Source: Bin55 sp009840545 (GTDB lineage: Bacteria; Pseudomonadota; Gammaproteobacteria; Pseudomonadales; Azotimanducaceae). From it: a stretch of DNA of 64,000 nt. Shown here in pieces: positions 36,358 through 44,984 of this stretch. The stretch covers positions 1,674,001 through 1,738,000 of the forward strand of contig OZ242357.1 in the NCBI GenBank assembly GCA_965208815.1, in the 5' to 3' direction. A program made the translations under genes and the position numbers. The notes beneath the pieces are model-generated. The model made no database searches and was not told the DNA's origin. It saw only the letters and a list, made by a program, of their open reading frames with translations. Every line of letters starts with the position of its first letter. The stretch's first letter is position 1.

Positions 36358-36808
36358 TGCACTGTCCCAAGAATTCTTGAAATTTGCGGGCCTGCTCGCG
36401 TGCCAAAATATCTACCCGTTCGTTTTCGGGATTCCCACTGTGACCCTTGACCCAACGCCACAGAACTTCCTGTTCATTTACAAGCTCATCCAAGCGTTGC
36501 CACAGTTCAATGTTCTTCACCGGAGATTTCTTAACGGTGCGCCAACCATTCTTGCGCCAAGTCTGAATGTATACCGTTATTCCATCGCGAAGATACTTCG
36601 AGTCCGTGAAAAGGAGAACTTTGGATGAGTTTTGGCAAGCCTCCAACCCTTTGATCGCGGCAATCATCTCCATACGATTGTTAGTTGTGTGCCGAGCCCC
36701 GCCAGAGAGTTCAAGTTCGTCGTTGCCGGTGATGAGCAGCGCAGCCCAACCGCCGGGTCCTGGGTTGTTCAAACACGCTCCGTCGGTATAGATCCGAACG
36801 GGATTCAA
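36347..36808 (-). CDS. rnhA: ribonuclease HI
   Basis: At 153 residues it has the standard size. Catalytic residues are in YTDGACLNNPGPGG (Asp near residue 9), NNRMEMIAAI (Glu near 48), FTDSKYLRDGI (Asp near 69) and NERVDILAREQ (Asp near 133). It degrades the RNA strand of RNA-DNA hybrids, including primers. It overlaps dnaQ by 11 bases and follows ppiD by 35. Confidence 0.96.
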   Translation of the reverse strand: MNPVRIYTDGACLNNPGPGGWAALLITGNDELELSGGARHTTNNRMEMIAAIKGLEACQNSSKVLLFTDSKYLRDGITVYIQTWRKNGWRTVKKSPVKNIELWQRLDELVNEQEVLWRWVKGHSGNPENERVDILAREQARKFQEFLGQCNER

Positions 36809-36843
36809 AGCTTCAATTCGTTACGAAGAATAGGATCAAATAA

Positions 36844-38760
36844 CTATGGAATTTCGGCGAACTCTTGAACTTGGTACTTTAAAGTGGCCTCACTTCGCAG
36901 AGAGTCAATGAACGAAACCAATCCGTTGGTCTTCAATCCGTCAAGGAGTTCGTCACGAACCTGTGTTTGTTGGGCTTGTGGCAGTTCGTTGTAGTCTCCG
37001 AGTTCCATTCGAGACACAACGACTATGGCAAACTCGATGGGACTAACGTCGACAGAGAGAATCTTGCGCTCTCCGTCTGAAGACAATCGTTCAGCGAAGG
37101 CGGTTTCAAGGATATTCCGATTCACTTCGGTGTTGTTCTTTTGAGTCGCATCATATGTAGTCCACTCAAATTCGAACTCGTTAGCCACGGACGAATAATC
37201 CTTGGTTTCCTCTAGACTTGCCAATGCTCCGTCTCGTGCTTCTTCAGCAAGCCGTCTAGCTCTCATCGACTTCAACCCACCTTCGATTTGTGGTCGAACT
37301 TCATCCACGGGACGAAGCTTTGGCTCGGTTCGAGAAACAATCCTGCCCACGAGAGTTTGGCTATCAGACACTTCAATGGGCCGACTGTTTGCATCAATGT
37401 TAAGGACATCTCCGTCCAGGAGTTCGTCGCGTACACGATAGGCATCAAAGGGAGGTTCTCCGTTGCTCCGATTGATTCCAGCTTGATACTGGATTTCAAG
37501 CCCCAATGCTGTCGCGGCCGGCTCCAATGAAAGGTTGTCTTCGAACGTAATTCTGTCGAGCTCTGCGATTGCCTCTTCATATGCGGGAGTTGCCAAATCA
37601 GCTAGGATAGACTCCCGAATTTGAGCTTCGCGCTCTTCAAATGGAGTATGTTCCACTTCCTGAATTTCATGGAGCTGAATGATGTGAACGCCGAATTCCG
37701 TTTCGAATGGCTCCGATACCTCGTCTGCTTCCATACTGAACAGTACTTGCTCGAACTCTGGCACGTAGTAGCCTCGCCCAGCAAATCCCAAGTCTCCCCC
37801 ATTGACAGCAGTACTTACGTCGTCAGAAATTTCTTCTGCAATCTCTGAGAAACTCTCACCGTCAGACACTTTTTGGCGAACTTCGAGCAATTGTTTGATG
37901 GCGTCTTCCTTAGTTCGCTCGTCACCAACATGGAGCAGAATGTGCGAGGACTTGCGTTCGGCATTGGATTCAGCCACCTTTTTCTCAGCCTCATAAGATT
38001 CGAGCACTTCGGTGTCGCCAATGACTAGATCGGTCTCAAACATCTTGCGGTCCAGTAGGACATAAGCCACTTCATACTCCTCCCGAGTCATGAAGTCCCC
38101 ACTGTTTTCCTCAAAGTACTCAAGAACCTCTTCGTCCGTTGGCTCATAGTCCCCCAAGAAAGAATTTGAGACGAATGTGACAAATGCAATATCACGAGTC
38201 TGACCTGCTATTGAAGAAGCATCGCGAACTTCGCGTTCAGTCACAAATGAGGTGTTTTCCAAAGTACGCACGAGGCGAGTGATCACTTCGTCTTCTCGAG
38301 CGCTAGCCTCGTAGGATTGGGGTGAGAACCCCGCTCGGCTAATAACCCGTACGAATTGCTCAGGATCGAACTCACCATCTTGCTGAAAAGCGGGATTCGT
38401 CTGAAGCCGATCAACGAATTCCTTCTTTGACGATTCGAAGCCGATTTGTTCTGCTTTTTGTCTGACAAGTCGATTATTGATCAACTGTCGAAGAACCGTT
38501 TGGTTGTTAATGACGCTTTCGACGTAGGAAGGATCGAGATCGCTACCGTACATCCTTCGAAAATTCTGACGTTGAACCTGCACTGATCGCAGCAGTTCGT
38601 CTTCCGTGACGGAATCACCGTTGACTTTAACAACGGCAGGTTCGGAAACGGCAAAGAGATTGAAGGCTCCGAATCCAAAGACAACCAACACGAAACAAAT
38701 GATGCCGGCAAGAATCTTGGCTCCAAGAGTCTGGGCTCCCGCACGCATTTTTTGCAGCAT
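36844..38760 (-). CDS. ppiD: periplasmic folding chaperone PpiD (SurA/parvulin type)
   Basis: A 638-residue inner-membrane-anchored protein. One N-terminal helix (residues about 17-37) is followed by a SurA_N-type chaperone region (about 45-190), a parvulin PPIase domain (about 265-365; SSHILLHVGD to GVHIIQLHEIQE), and a long C-terminal chaperone region. It helps fold newly exported envelope proteins near the Sec translocon. The gene comes after hupB, as in many Gammaproteobacteria. Confidence 0.93.
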   Translation of the reverse strand: MLQKMRAGAQTLGAKILAGIICFVLVVFGFGAFNLFAVSEPAVVKVNGDSVTEDELLRSVQVQRQNFRRMYGSDLDPSYVESVINNQTVLRQLINNRLVRQKAEQIGFESSKKEFVDRLQTNPAFQQDGEFDPEQFVRVISRAGFSPQSYEASAREDEVITRLVRTLENTSFVTEREVRDASSIAGQTRDIAFVTFVSNSFLGDYEPTDEEVLEYFEENSGDFMTREEYEVAYVLLDRKMFETDLVIGDTEVLESYEAEKKVAESNAERKSSHILLHVGDERTKEDAIKQLLEVRQKVSDGESFSEIAEEISDDVSTAVNGGDLGFAGRGYYVPEFEQVLFSMEADEVSEPFETEFGVHIIQLHEIQEVEHTPFEEREAQIRESILADLATPAYEEAIAELDRITFEDNLSLEPAATALGLEIQYQAGINRSNGEPPFDAYRVRDELLDGDVLNIDANSRPIEVSDSQTLVGRIVSRTEPKLRPVDEVRPQIEGGLKSMRARRLAEEARDGALASLEETKDYSSVANEFEFEWTTYDATQKNNTEVNRNILETAFAERLSSDGERKILSVDVSPIEFAIVVVSRMELGDYNELPQAQQTQVRDELLDGLKTNGLVSFIDSLRSEATLKYQVQEFAEIP

Positions 38761-38865
38761 AGAAAACTCCGCTTCGGGTTAGAGAAGCAGCCTCATTCAG
38801 TTAGCCAGCAAACGAATGTTGAGGTCCACGAATTGAATCCTCGCAGACATCCGCGAACAACTAGG

Positions 38866-39138
38866 TCAGTTGACGGATTCCTTGAGGGCTTTGCCCGGCT
38901 TGAAGAGGACAACCTTACGAGAAGGCACCTGAATCGCTGCGCCAGTTTGTGGATGCCGACCCGTATAAGCGGGACGATCCTTGACTGAGAAGTTTCCGAA
39001 TCCGGCCAGTGCAACCGTGTCCGCTTCGTTAAGAGCACTCGCAATTCCTCCCAGAACTGCGTTCAATGCTGCCGAAGCCTCGTCTTTCTTCAGACCCGTC
39101 TCGGTTCGGACATGGTTGATAAGTTCAGATTTGTTCAT
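38866..39138 (-). CDS. hupB: DNA-binding protein HU
   Basis: The 90-residue histone-like protein starts at MNKSELINHV. The open frame extends to 39213, but HU proteins start here. The DNA-binding arm is seen in FGNFSVKDRPAYTGRHPQTG (about residues 47-66), and the final helix is VVLFKPGKALKESV. It bends and compacts DNA. It is a homodimer or a heterodimer with another HU-type chain. The expected lon gene is not found between it and clpX. Confidence 0.96.
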   Translation of the reverse strand: MNKSELINHVRTETGLKKDEASAALNAVLGGIASALNEADTVALAGFGNFSVKDRPAYTGRHPQTGAAIQVPSRKVVLFKPGKALKESVN

Positions 39139-39172
39139 TCGTGTATCTCCGTTTCCTCGAATGGAAGGCACT

Positions 39173-39190
39173 GCGACCAACCGTGGTCGC
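39173..39190 (-). other. 7-bp stem hairpin between clpX and hupB
   Basis: gcgacca (39173-39179) and tggtcgc (39184-39190) form a perfect 7-base stem with a 4-base loop. There is no T run on the clpX-to-hupB direction, so it is not a standard intrinsic terminator. It could attenuate readthrough, process the transcript, or mark a deletion scar where lon used to lie. Confidence 0.3.
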
Positions 39191-39228
39191 GTTGATTTCG
39201 TACCAGAGGGCAATTGTGCATGGTCCCG

Positions 39229-40503
39229 TTAGGAGCCACTCGCTTCTCTTCGCTCTGGAATCGTTTTGTCTTGGTAAACCAGTATCGGATCACTTTCACC
39301 GGTAACGACATTAGCATCGATAACAACTCTGGCTATATTGTCGTTTGAAGGAAGGTCAAACATCGTGTCCAACAGAATTTCTTCCATGATGGACCGAAGA
39401 CCTCTAGCGCCCGTCTTTCGTTCCTTGGCTTTTTCGGCAATCGCCATCAGTGCATCTTGCCGAAACTCAATTTCCGCATCTTCCATGCGGAATAGTTCCG
39501 TGTACTGCTTGGTAAGGGAGTTTTTTGGCTCTGTGAGGATTTGAACCATCGAAGTCGTATCAAGCTCAGTCAACGTGGCGACCACGGGCAATCTTCCTAC
39601 AAATTCGGGAATTAGCCCGTATCGAATCAGATCCTCGGGTTCGACCATGGAAAGAGTCTCGTCAATGTCGGCATCGCTTGGTCCATTTACCGTTGCTTCA
39701 AATCCTATTCCTCCTTCACGGGTTCGATCATTGATCACTTTGTCGAGTCCAGCGAACGCTCCACCACAAATAAACAAGATGTTAGTAGTGTCTACCTGCA
39801 AATAGTCTCCTTGAGGGTGTTTTCGACCGCCGTGCGGTGGAACCGAAGCCGTTGTACCTTCGATTAGCTTCAGCAGCGCTTGTTGAACGCCTTCACCAGA
39901 AACATCACGAGTGATTGAAGGATTGTCGGACTTGCGAGAAATCTTGTCTATTTCGTCGATATAAACAATCCCTCTCTCTGCTCGTTCGGTGTCGTAGTCG
40001 CACTTTTGTAGCAGTTTCTGGATGATGTTTTCGACATCCTCGCCTACGTAGCCGGCCTCCGTCAGAGTTGTAGCGTCGGCAATGGCAAAAGGCACATCCA
40101 GGAGCCTAGCTAACGTCTCCGCCAATAACGTCTTGCCGCATCCAGTTGGACCTATGAGCAAGATATTGGCCTTGGACAGTTCAACCTCACTCTTGACATT
40201 GGAAGCAAGACGTTTGTAGTGAGTGTAAACCGCGACGGAAAGTACACGCTTTGCGTACTCCTGGCCAATCACGTAGTCGTCAAGACTCTCCTTAAGCTCC
40301 TGCGGGATCGGCAGTCTTTGTCGACTATTTTCTTCCGTTTGGTGCATGAGGTCTTGTTCGACCATCGCCATGCACTCCAATACGCACTCGTCGCAAATGT
40401 ATTGAGTAGGTCCTTGGATAAGTTTGCGCACTTCGTACGCAGCTTTCCCGCAGAAGGAACATTCTGTCTTGGTAGTTGGAGGTCCGTTACCGATTCTGTC
40501 CAT
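39229..40503 (-). CDS. clpX: ATP-dependent unfoldase ClpX
   Basis: The 424-residue AAA+ unfoldase of the ClpXP protease. It has the N-terminal zinc domain (CSFCGKAA and CDECVLEC, residues about 16-45), Walker A GPTGCGKT, the pore loop GYVG, Walker B IVYIDEIDKI, and the RKSDNPSITRDVSGEGVQQAL segment of ClpX. It unfolds tagged proteins and feeds them to ClpP. It is separated from clpP by 202 bases, enough for its own promoter. Confidence 0.97.
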   Translation of the reverse strand: MDRIGNGPPTTKTECSFCGKAAYEVRKLIQGPTQYICDECVLECMAMVEQDLMHQTEENSRQRLPIPQELKESLDDYVIGQEYAKRVLSVAVYTHYKRLASNVKSEVELSKANILLIGPTGCGKTLLAETLARLLDVPFAIADATTLTEAGYVGEDVENIIQKLLQKCDYDTERAERGIVYIDEIDKISRKSDNPSITRDVSGEGVQQALLKLIEGTTASVPPHGGRKHPQGDYLQVDTTNILFICGGAFAGLDKVINDRTREGGIGFEATVNGPSDADIDETLSMVEPEDLIRYGLIPEFVGRLPVVATLTELDTTSMVQILTEPKNSLTKQYTELFRMEDAEIEFRQDALMAIAEKAKERKTGARGLRSIMEEILLDTMFDLPSNDNIARVVIDANVVTGESDPILVYQDKTIPERREASGS

Positions 40504-40705
40504 GAATTCCGCCTTTACTGAACCCTCACATTAGGACTGAGCCGCATGCAAAGTCGCCTGTCTTTAAATGCCTTGTTATCACTCTTAAGTATTTTACGAG
40601 AATTAGAACTAACCAAAACGATTACCGCAACAGCTCTTGTCAATCAATTGTGAACGAGGTCACGGAATTCATCTAACCAAATCAGCAAGCTCGACATAAA
40701 CAAGG
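40504..40705. other. clpP-clpX intergenic region
   Basis: The 202-base spacer holds no gene that I can support. On the clpX strand it contains ttgaca-like and taaaat-like boxes, but at spacings that do not make a convincing sigma-70 promoter. A separate clpX promoter here is plausible but unproven. Confidence 0.35.
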
Positions 40706-41317
40706 TTAACTGTTCACTCGAGTTTCACGCACTTTATCTATGATTCCGTAGTCCAAGGCCTCCTGCGCGTTCATCCAAAAATCCCGGTCGGTATCTTCAG
40801 CAATTCTCTTCACTGGCTGACCTGTATGCAGTGCGAGAATCTCATTAAGCTTGTCTCGCATCAACATAATCTCTCGCGCCTGAATTTCGATATCAGCTGC
40901 TACTCCAGAAGAGCCTCCGCTAGGTTGATGAAGCATGACTCGAGAATTTGGAAGAACCGACCGCTTTCCTTCGGCTCCAGAGGCCAATAAAAATGCTCCC
41001 ATGCTCGCAGCCTGGCCAACACATGTAGTGGCAACATCCGATCTGATGTACTGCATGGTGTCATAGATTGACAAGCCAGCTGACACCGCACCTCCGGGCG
41101 AATTGATATACAAGTGAATATCTTTGTCGGGGTTTTCCGACTCGCACCACAGCAACTGGGCCACGACTACGTTGGCTACATTATCGTCGACCACCCCCAC
41201 CAAAAAGACGATTCGTTCCTTTAGCAGGCGCGAAAAGATGTCGTACGACCGCTCTCCTCGGGCGTTTTGCTCAAGTACAACTGGAACAAAATTGAAGTTT
41301 TGAAGTTCGTCCGTCAT
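40706..41317 (-). CDS. clpP: ATP-dependent Clp protease proteolytic subunit
   Basis: The 203-residue protein starts at the ATG at 41317, whose bases overlap the tig stop (ATGA). The frame is open eight codons further. The catalytic triad is Ser105 (GQAASMG), His130 (RVMLHQP) and Asp179 (DTDRDFWM). It forms the double-ring protease chamber used with ClpX. It is translationally coupled to tig, the usual arrangement. Confidence 0.97.
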   Translation of the reverse strand: MTDELQNFNFVPVVLEQNARGERSYDIFSRLLKERIVFLVGVVDDNVANVVVAQLLWCESENPDKDIHLYINSPGGAVSAGLSIYDTMQYIRSDVATTCVGQAASMGAFLLASGAEGKRSVLPNSRVMLHQPSGGSSGVAADIEIQAREIMLMRDKLNEILALHTGQPVKRIAEDTDRDFWMNAQEALDYGIIDKVRETRVNS

Positions 41318-42879
41318 TTCTTGCCTCCTACAAGATTCCAAAGTCGTTTGAATATTCCACCTTTCTTGTCCTCTTCGTCTATCGACGGCTCGACATCCTG
41401 TTCAGATTCAGTGTCTTCCGTTGCCTCTAGACGCGACCGCAATGCATCAACTTCTTCCTTTCCCTGCCTAATCTCATCTTCCGATACAGGAGATATCCAA
41501 GTAAACGGTCCTCCACTGGGTTCTCTGCTCTCCAGCTCTTCGTCGATCTTGGATTGCTGAAAATCGGCTACTGACGTCGGTTGTTCTTCAATATTCAGTT
41601 TGGGAACCATGTCTTTGAGAACCTTTTCCGCCAACAATTCTGCATGGGTTCGTCTCTGAAATTCCTCTGTATGTAGGATGTCAGTACTTTGGCCAAGAGC
41701 AGACCTAACTTGATGGTGCACCATAAGTGCTTTGTTCAGGTCTTCGGGAGCTATTTGAATGTCGTTCTTTAGCGCATATTGCTGAATTATCCAATTCTGC
41801 AATAGTTGAGTGCGATGTCCCTGAAGGTCAGATTCCTCAATCGAAGAGTCTTTGCCTGAATTCTGAAAAGATCCGAATGGAATGTCCACAGGATTCATAA
41901 CGACGAGCTGTTGCATAATCTGCTGATACACCAACGAATCTGCCCTTCTGCTTAACGACTCCTCCAACGATTTCCTTAAGCTAGTACGCAGTTCCTCTTC
42001 GTTGCTTACGTCTTGTCCGAGACTCTCGAAAAACTCCTCATTTAGTTCAGGGTGAGTTCTCTTCTGAATAGATTCCACATGTATTTCCACATGAAGCTTT
42101 CCTTGTGAATCCTGACCACATTCGCCTTCCGACTCGGTCGCAGACGCTACCTCGCTCTCACTTTCGGAAACATTGACACTATTATCTATAATGTCTACTT
42201 CTTGATCAATTACAAACTTGTCATCTCTTGACTTTCCCAGAATTTCATTCGATATAATGGTTAAAATTTCATCGCCCTTAAAGTTTTCTCTATCTGCTAC
42301 TCTGATAGTATAAGGGGCATCTTGTACATTTGGTAATCCTTCTACGCCTTTTATGACAACAGATCCCAAATCCTTAATTCTATACTCAACGACATGATCC
42401 AATTCAACCGGACCTTCTACAAAGTCAATTTCACTCTTCTGATCCAAAAGTGATTTCAATTGATTGTCAATATCCTCTTCTGATATGTCAGATATCGGTC
42501 TTGCAATATTTAAGTCTTCAAAATTATCAATAATTAAGTCTGGCTCTGTGACTAAGTCCACAAAGTACTCTAGATTCGGGTCATCCCTCTCAGAGAGGTA
42601 GTTTAAGTTGGAGACGTGAGCAATTCGTAAGTTGTGCTTTCCGATTGCATCTCTGAGTGATTCTTCAGTCTTCTTGACCTTAATCTCCGCAAGAATGCCA
42701 CTACCGTAGCGTTCGCGAATTAGATTCTTCGGAACATTTCCCTTACGGAATCCGGGTAGCACAGCTTTAGTGGCCACGCTCCTGATCTGCTCTTCCATTT
42801 CCCCGCTGAGTTCGTCCGCTCCAACGAGGACATGGAGGTTCCGTTCGATGGGACCAGTTGGTCTAATCGTAGATTGCAT
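41314..42879 (-). CDS. tig: trigger factor, with extended acidic regions
   Basis: The ribosome-associated chaperone and prolyl isomerase. The ribosome-binding signature GFRKGNVPKNLIRERYG lies near residues 44-60. The PPIase region (about 150-250) is poorly conserved. The C-terminal chaperone arms (HPELNEEFFESLG, then VYQQIMQQLVVMNPVDIP) are recognisable. At 521 residues it is about 90 longer than the E. coli protein. There is an acidic Ser/Glu insert (VSESESEVASATESEGE, near residues 233-249) and an acidic C-terminal extension ending in a basic, aromatic patch (GGIFKRLWNLVGGKK). The DNA from about 42160 to 42560 is noticeably AT-rich. It starts 43 bases after the tRNA-His gene. Confidence 0.9.
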   Translation of the reverse strand: MQSTIRPTGPIERNLHVLVGADELSGEMEEQIRSVATKAVLPGFRKGNVPKNLIRERYGSGILAEIKVKKTEESLRDAIGKHNLRIAHVSNLNYLSERDDPNLEYFVDLVTEPDLIIDNFEDLNIARPISDISEEDIDNQLKSLLDQKSEIDFVEGPVELDHVVEYRIKDLGSVVIKGVEGLPNVQDAPYTIRVADRENFKGDEILTIISNEILGKSRDDKFVIDQEVDIIDNSVNVSESESEVASATESEGECGQDSQGKLHVEIHVESIQKRTHPELNEEFFESLGQDVSNEEELRTSLRKSLEESLSRRADSLVYQQIMQQLVVMNPVDIPFGSFQNSGKDSSIEESDLQGHRTQLLQNWIIQQYALKNDIQIAPEDLNKALMVHHQVRSALGQSTDILHTEEFQRRTHAELLAEKVLKDMVPKLNIEEQPTSVADFQQSKIDEELESREPSGGPFTWISPVSEDEIRQGKEEVDALRSRLEATEDTESEQDVEPSIDEEDKKGGIFKRLWNLVGGKK

Positions 42880-42922
42880 CGATTACAGTTGAGTCAATTT
42901 TGTCTGCTTACTGGAACTACGA

Positions 42923-42999
42923 TGGGGTGGATGATGGGATTTGAACCCACGACCGCTGGAACCACAATCCAGTGCTCTACCACCTGAGCTACATCCACC
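42923..42999 (-). tRNA. tRNA-His (GTG)
   Basis: The minus-strand sequence folds into a cloverleaf with acceptor GTGGATG/CATCCAC and anticodon loop TTGTGGT (anticodon GTG). The extra 5' G at 42999 opposite C73 is the expected tRNA-His feature. The CCA end is encoded at 42923-42925. T-arm GTGGGTTCAAATCCCAT. Confidence 0.95.
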
Positions 43000-43077
43000 A
43001 TCGCAAAAAGGCCCTAACTGCGTCGAATTCTATTCTTCGGCAGTCTTGGACGGTCCTTAGTGTACCAAGAAGCCAAC

Positions 43078-43154
43078 TGGCACGCCCGAAAGGACTCGAA
43101 CCTTTAACCGCCGGCTTAGAAGGCCGATGCTCTATCCAGTTGAGCTACGGGCGC
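43078..43154 (-). tRNA. tRNA-Arg (TCT)
   Basis: Cloverleaf on the minus strand with acceptor GCGCCCG/CGGGCGT, anticodon loop TTCTAAG (anticodon TCT), and T-arm AAAGGTTCGAGTCCTTT. The CCA end is encoded at 43078-43080. It reads AGA/AGG arginine codons. Confidence 0.95.
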
Positions 43155-43179
43155 AACACTGATTCACAATGTGAGTTGG

Positions 43180-43256
43180 TGGTCGGGGTAGAGAGATTCG
43201 AACTCCCGACCCTCTGCTCCCAAAGCAGATGCGCTACCAGACTGCGCTATACCCCG
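43180..43256 (-). tRNA. tRNA-Pro (TGG)
   Basis: Cloverleaf on the minus strand with acceptor CGGGGTA/TACCCCG, anticodon loop TTTGGGA (anticodon TGG), and T-arm with GGGAGTTCGAATCTCTC. The CCA end is encoded at 43180-43182. It is the first gene of the His/Arg/Pro tRNA cluster in transcription order. Confidence 0.95.
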
Positions 43257-43289
43257 TCGATGCTCAAATCTAGCATGTTTCCCGTCTAA

Positions 43290-43318
43290 ATGCTACTTGG
43301 TCACGTGGCATCATGCAA
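43290..43318 (-). promoter_or_regulatory. candidate sigma-70 promoter of the tRNA (and tig) unit
   Basis: On the minus strand, TTGCAT (43313-43318) and TAGCAT (43290-43295) are separated by exactly 17 bases, about 35 bases upstream of tRNA-Pro. Only 43 bases separate the last tRNA from tig, so this promoter could also feed tig-clpP. Sequence match only. Confidence 0.4.
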
Positions 43319-43410
43319 GCGATTTAGCCGTCTACTCGTTGCTGGAAACAAGAAAAAAACCAATAATGCAAAATACGGCACGAAATCGATCTGCTATCAC
43401 TTGACACCGA

Positions 43411-44265
43411 ATGAACGCGAAAGTTCTCGACGGTAACGCTATCGCGAGACAAATACGTCAGAATGTCAAAGAACGCGTTCATCAACTACGTTCGGAACGC
43501 TCTATTCAACCGTGCCTAACAGTGATACTGGTCGGTGACGATCCTGCTTCATCACTTTACGTACGATTGAAACGAAGAGACTGCGAAGAGACAGGGATCA
43601 TCTGCCATGTCACGAATCTCCCCTCCTCAGTCAAGTCCGAGGATCTTGGTCGGTACATTCAACAATTGAACAGCGACGAGACCGTTCACGGAATCCTTCT
43701 TCAGCTTCCTCTTCCTGACTCTCTCGACACGAATGAAGTCATCGAGCACATCCTTCCGCATAAGGATGTCGATGGAATCACTCCGTTCAACCTAGGAATG
43801 CTGACTCTACGTCAACCGGCTCACCGCTGCTGTACACCCAAAGGAGTCATGACTCTATTGCGTCATACTGGTACCGATCTCATGGGCTTAAACGCCGTTG
43901 TTGTCGGCGCGTCAAACCACGTTGGAAGACCAATGTGTCTCGAGCTCCTAATGGCTGGATGTACGGTGACAGTATGTCATCGACACTCCAAAGATACGCA
44001 AGGGCATACTAGAAGAGCCGACATACTTGTTACAGCGACGGGCAAAGGCGGCTTGATTCGTCGCGATTGGGTGAAACCCGGAGCCATAGTGATTGATATT
44101 GGAATTCAAACACAGGCAGATGGGTCATTGCAAGGCGATGTGGACTTCGAAAATGTCAGTGAAGTCGCATCCTGGATTACTCCGGTACCTGGAGGAGTAG
44201 GTCCGATGACGCGAGTATCGATACTTCAGAATCTCTTGGACGCCGTCGAAGCACTAGAGAAATGA
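43411..44265 (+). CDS. folD: bifunctional methylene-THF dehydrogenase / methenyl-THF cyclohydrolase
   Basis: The 284-residue one-carbon enzyme interconverts methylene-, methenyl- and 10-formyl-tetrahydrofolate with NADP+. Conserved parts are SSLYVRLKRRDCEETGI (Tyr and catalytic Lys), LLQLPLPDSLD, HKDVDGITPFNLGML, CCTPKGVMTLL, GRPMCLELL (nucleotide binding) and PVPGGVGPMTRVSIL near the C-terminus. Its last four bases overlap the start of lpxH. Confidence 0.96.
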   Translation: MNAKVLDGNAIARQIRQNVKERVHQLRSERSIQPCLTVILVGDDPASSLYVRLKRRDCEETGIICHVTNLPSSVKSEDLGRYIQQLNSDETVHGILLQLPLPDSLDTNEVIEHILPHKDVDGITPFNLGMLTLRQPAHRCCTPKGVMTLLRHTGTDLMGLNAVVVGASNHVGRPMCLELLMAGCTVTVCHRHSKDTQGHTRRADILVTATGKGGLIRRDWVKPGAIVIDIGIQTQADGSLQGDVDFENVSEVASWITPVPGGVGPMTRVSILQNLLDAVEALEK

Positions 44266-44984
44266 CTGCTCTATTCGTATCGGACATCCATCTCGATCTC
44301 ACACATGAATCGAGACTCCGCGCGCTTGACCGAGTCTTAAGTGATGCACTACAAGCAAATGCAGACATCTACGTCTTGGGCGACCTTGTGGAGGTTTGGG
44401 TCGGCGATGACGACGATAGCCAATTTGCAGACTTGGTACGACATACCTTGGGGAAGTACGGCAAACGTACTCCACTCTACTTAATGCATGGAAATCGGGA
44501 TTTCCTGTTCGGCGAGAAGTTTGCTTCTGATGTCAATGCAAAGCTGCTTGAAGATCCAACGATTGTTGATCTAAACAGTCAACATTACTTACTGTCTCAT
44601 GGAGACGCATTCTGTACAAGCGACATTGCCTACCAGCAAATGCGACAAATGTTTCGTTCAAGAGAGTTCCAGGAGAACTTCCTCGCCCAAGACTTGGCCT
44701 CGCGAAGACAGTTTGCACAGAATGTGCGCGAGCAAAGTCAAGAATCGAACGCCAACAAACCCGACCAAATCACAGACGTCGTAGAAGACGCAGTGCGTGA
44801 CGCGCTCAAGCAATACGACTGTGCCACCGTCATTCATGGTCACACGCACCGACCTGGGTTGCATGACTTGGGTGAGGGCCTTTCTCGCTATGTCTTGGGT
44901 TCCTGGGAAAGATGCGGTTGGTGCGGCTGGTTCCGCGATGAATTCACTCTTCAGTGTTTTGAGATCGAAGGAGGTCCGCTATGA
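44262..44984 (+). CDS. lpxH: UDP-2,3-diacylglucosamine diphosphatase LpxH
   Basis: A 240-residue calcineurin-like phosphoesterase of lipid A synthesis that hydrolyses UDP-2,3-diacylglucosamine to lipid X and UMP. Metal-binding motifs are SDIHLD, GDLVEVWVGDDD, HGNRDFL, SHGDAFCTSD and HGHTHRPGLH. It is a peripheral inner-membrane enzyme. It is coupled to folD through an ATGA overlap, and it is convergent with miaE, sharing 34 coding bases at the 3' ends. Confidence 0.95.
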   Translation: MTALFVSDIHLDLTHESRLRALDRVLSDALQANADIYVLGDLVEVWVGDDDDSQFADLVRHTLGKYGKRTPLYLMHGNRDFLFGEKFASDVNAKLLEDPTIVDLNSQHYLLSHGDAFCTSDIAYQQMRQMFRSREFQENFLAQDLASRRQFAQNVREQSQESNANKPDQITDVVEDAVRDALKQYDCATVIHGHTHRPGLHDLGEGLSRYVLGSWERCGWCGWFRDEFTLQCFEIEGGPL

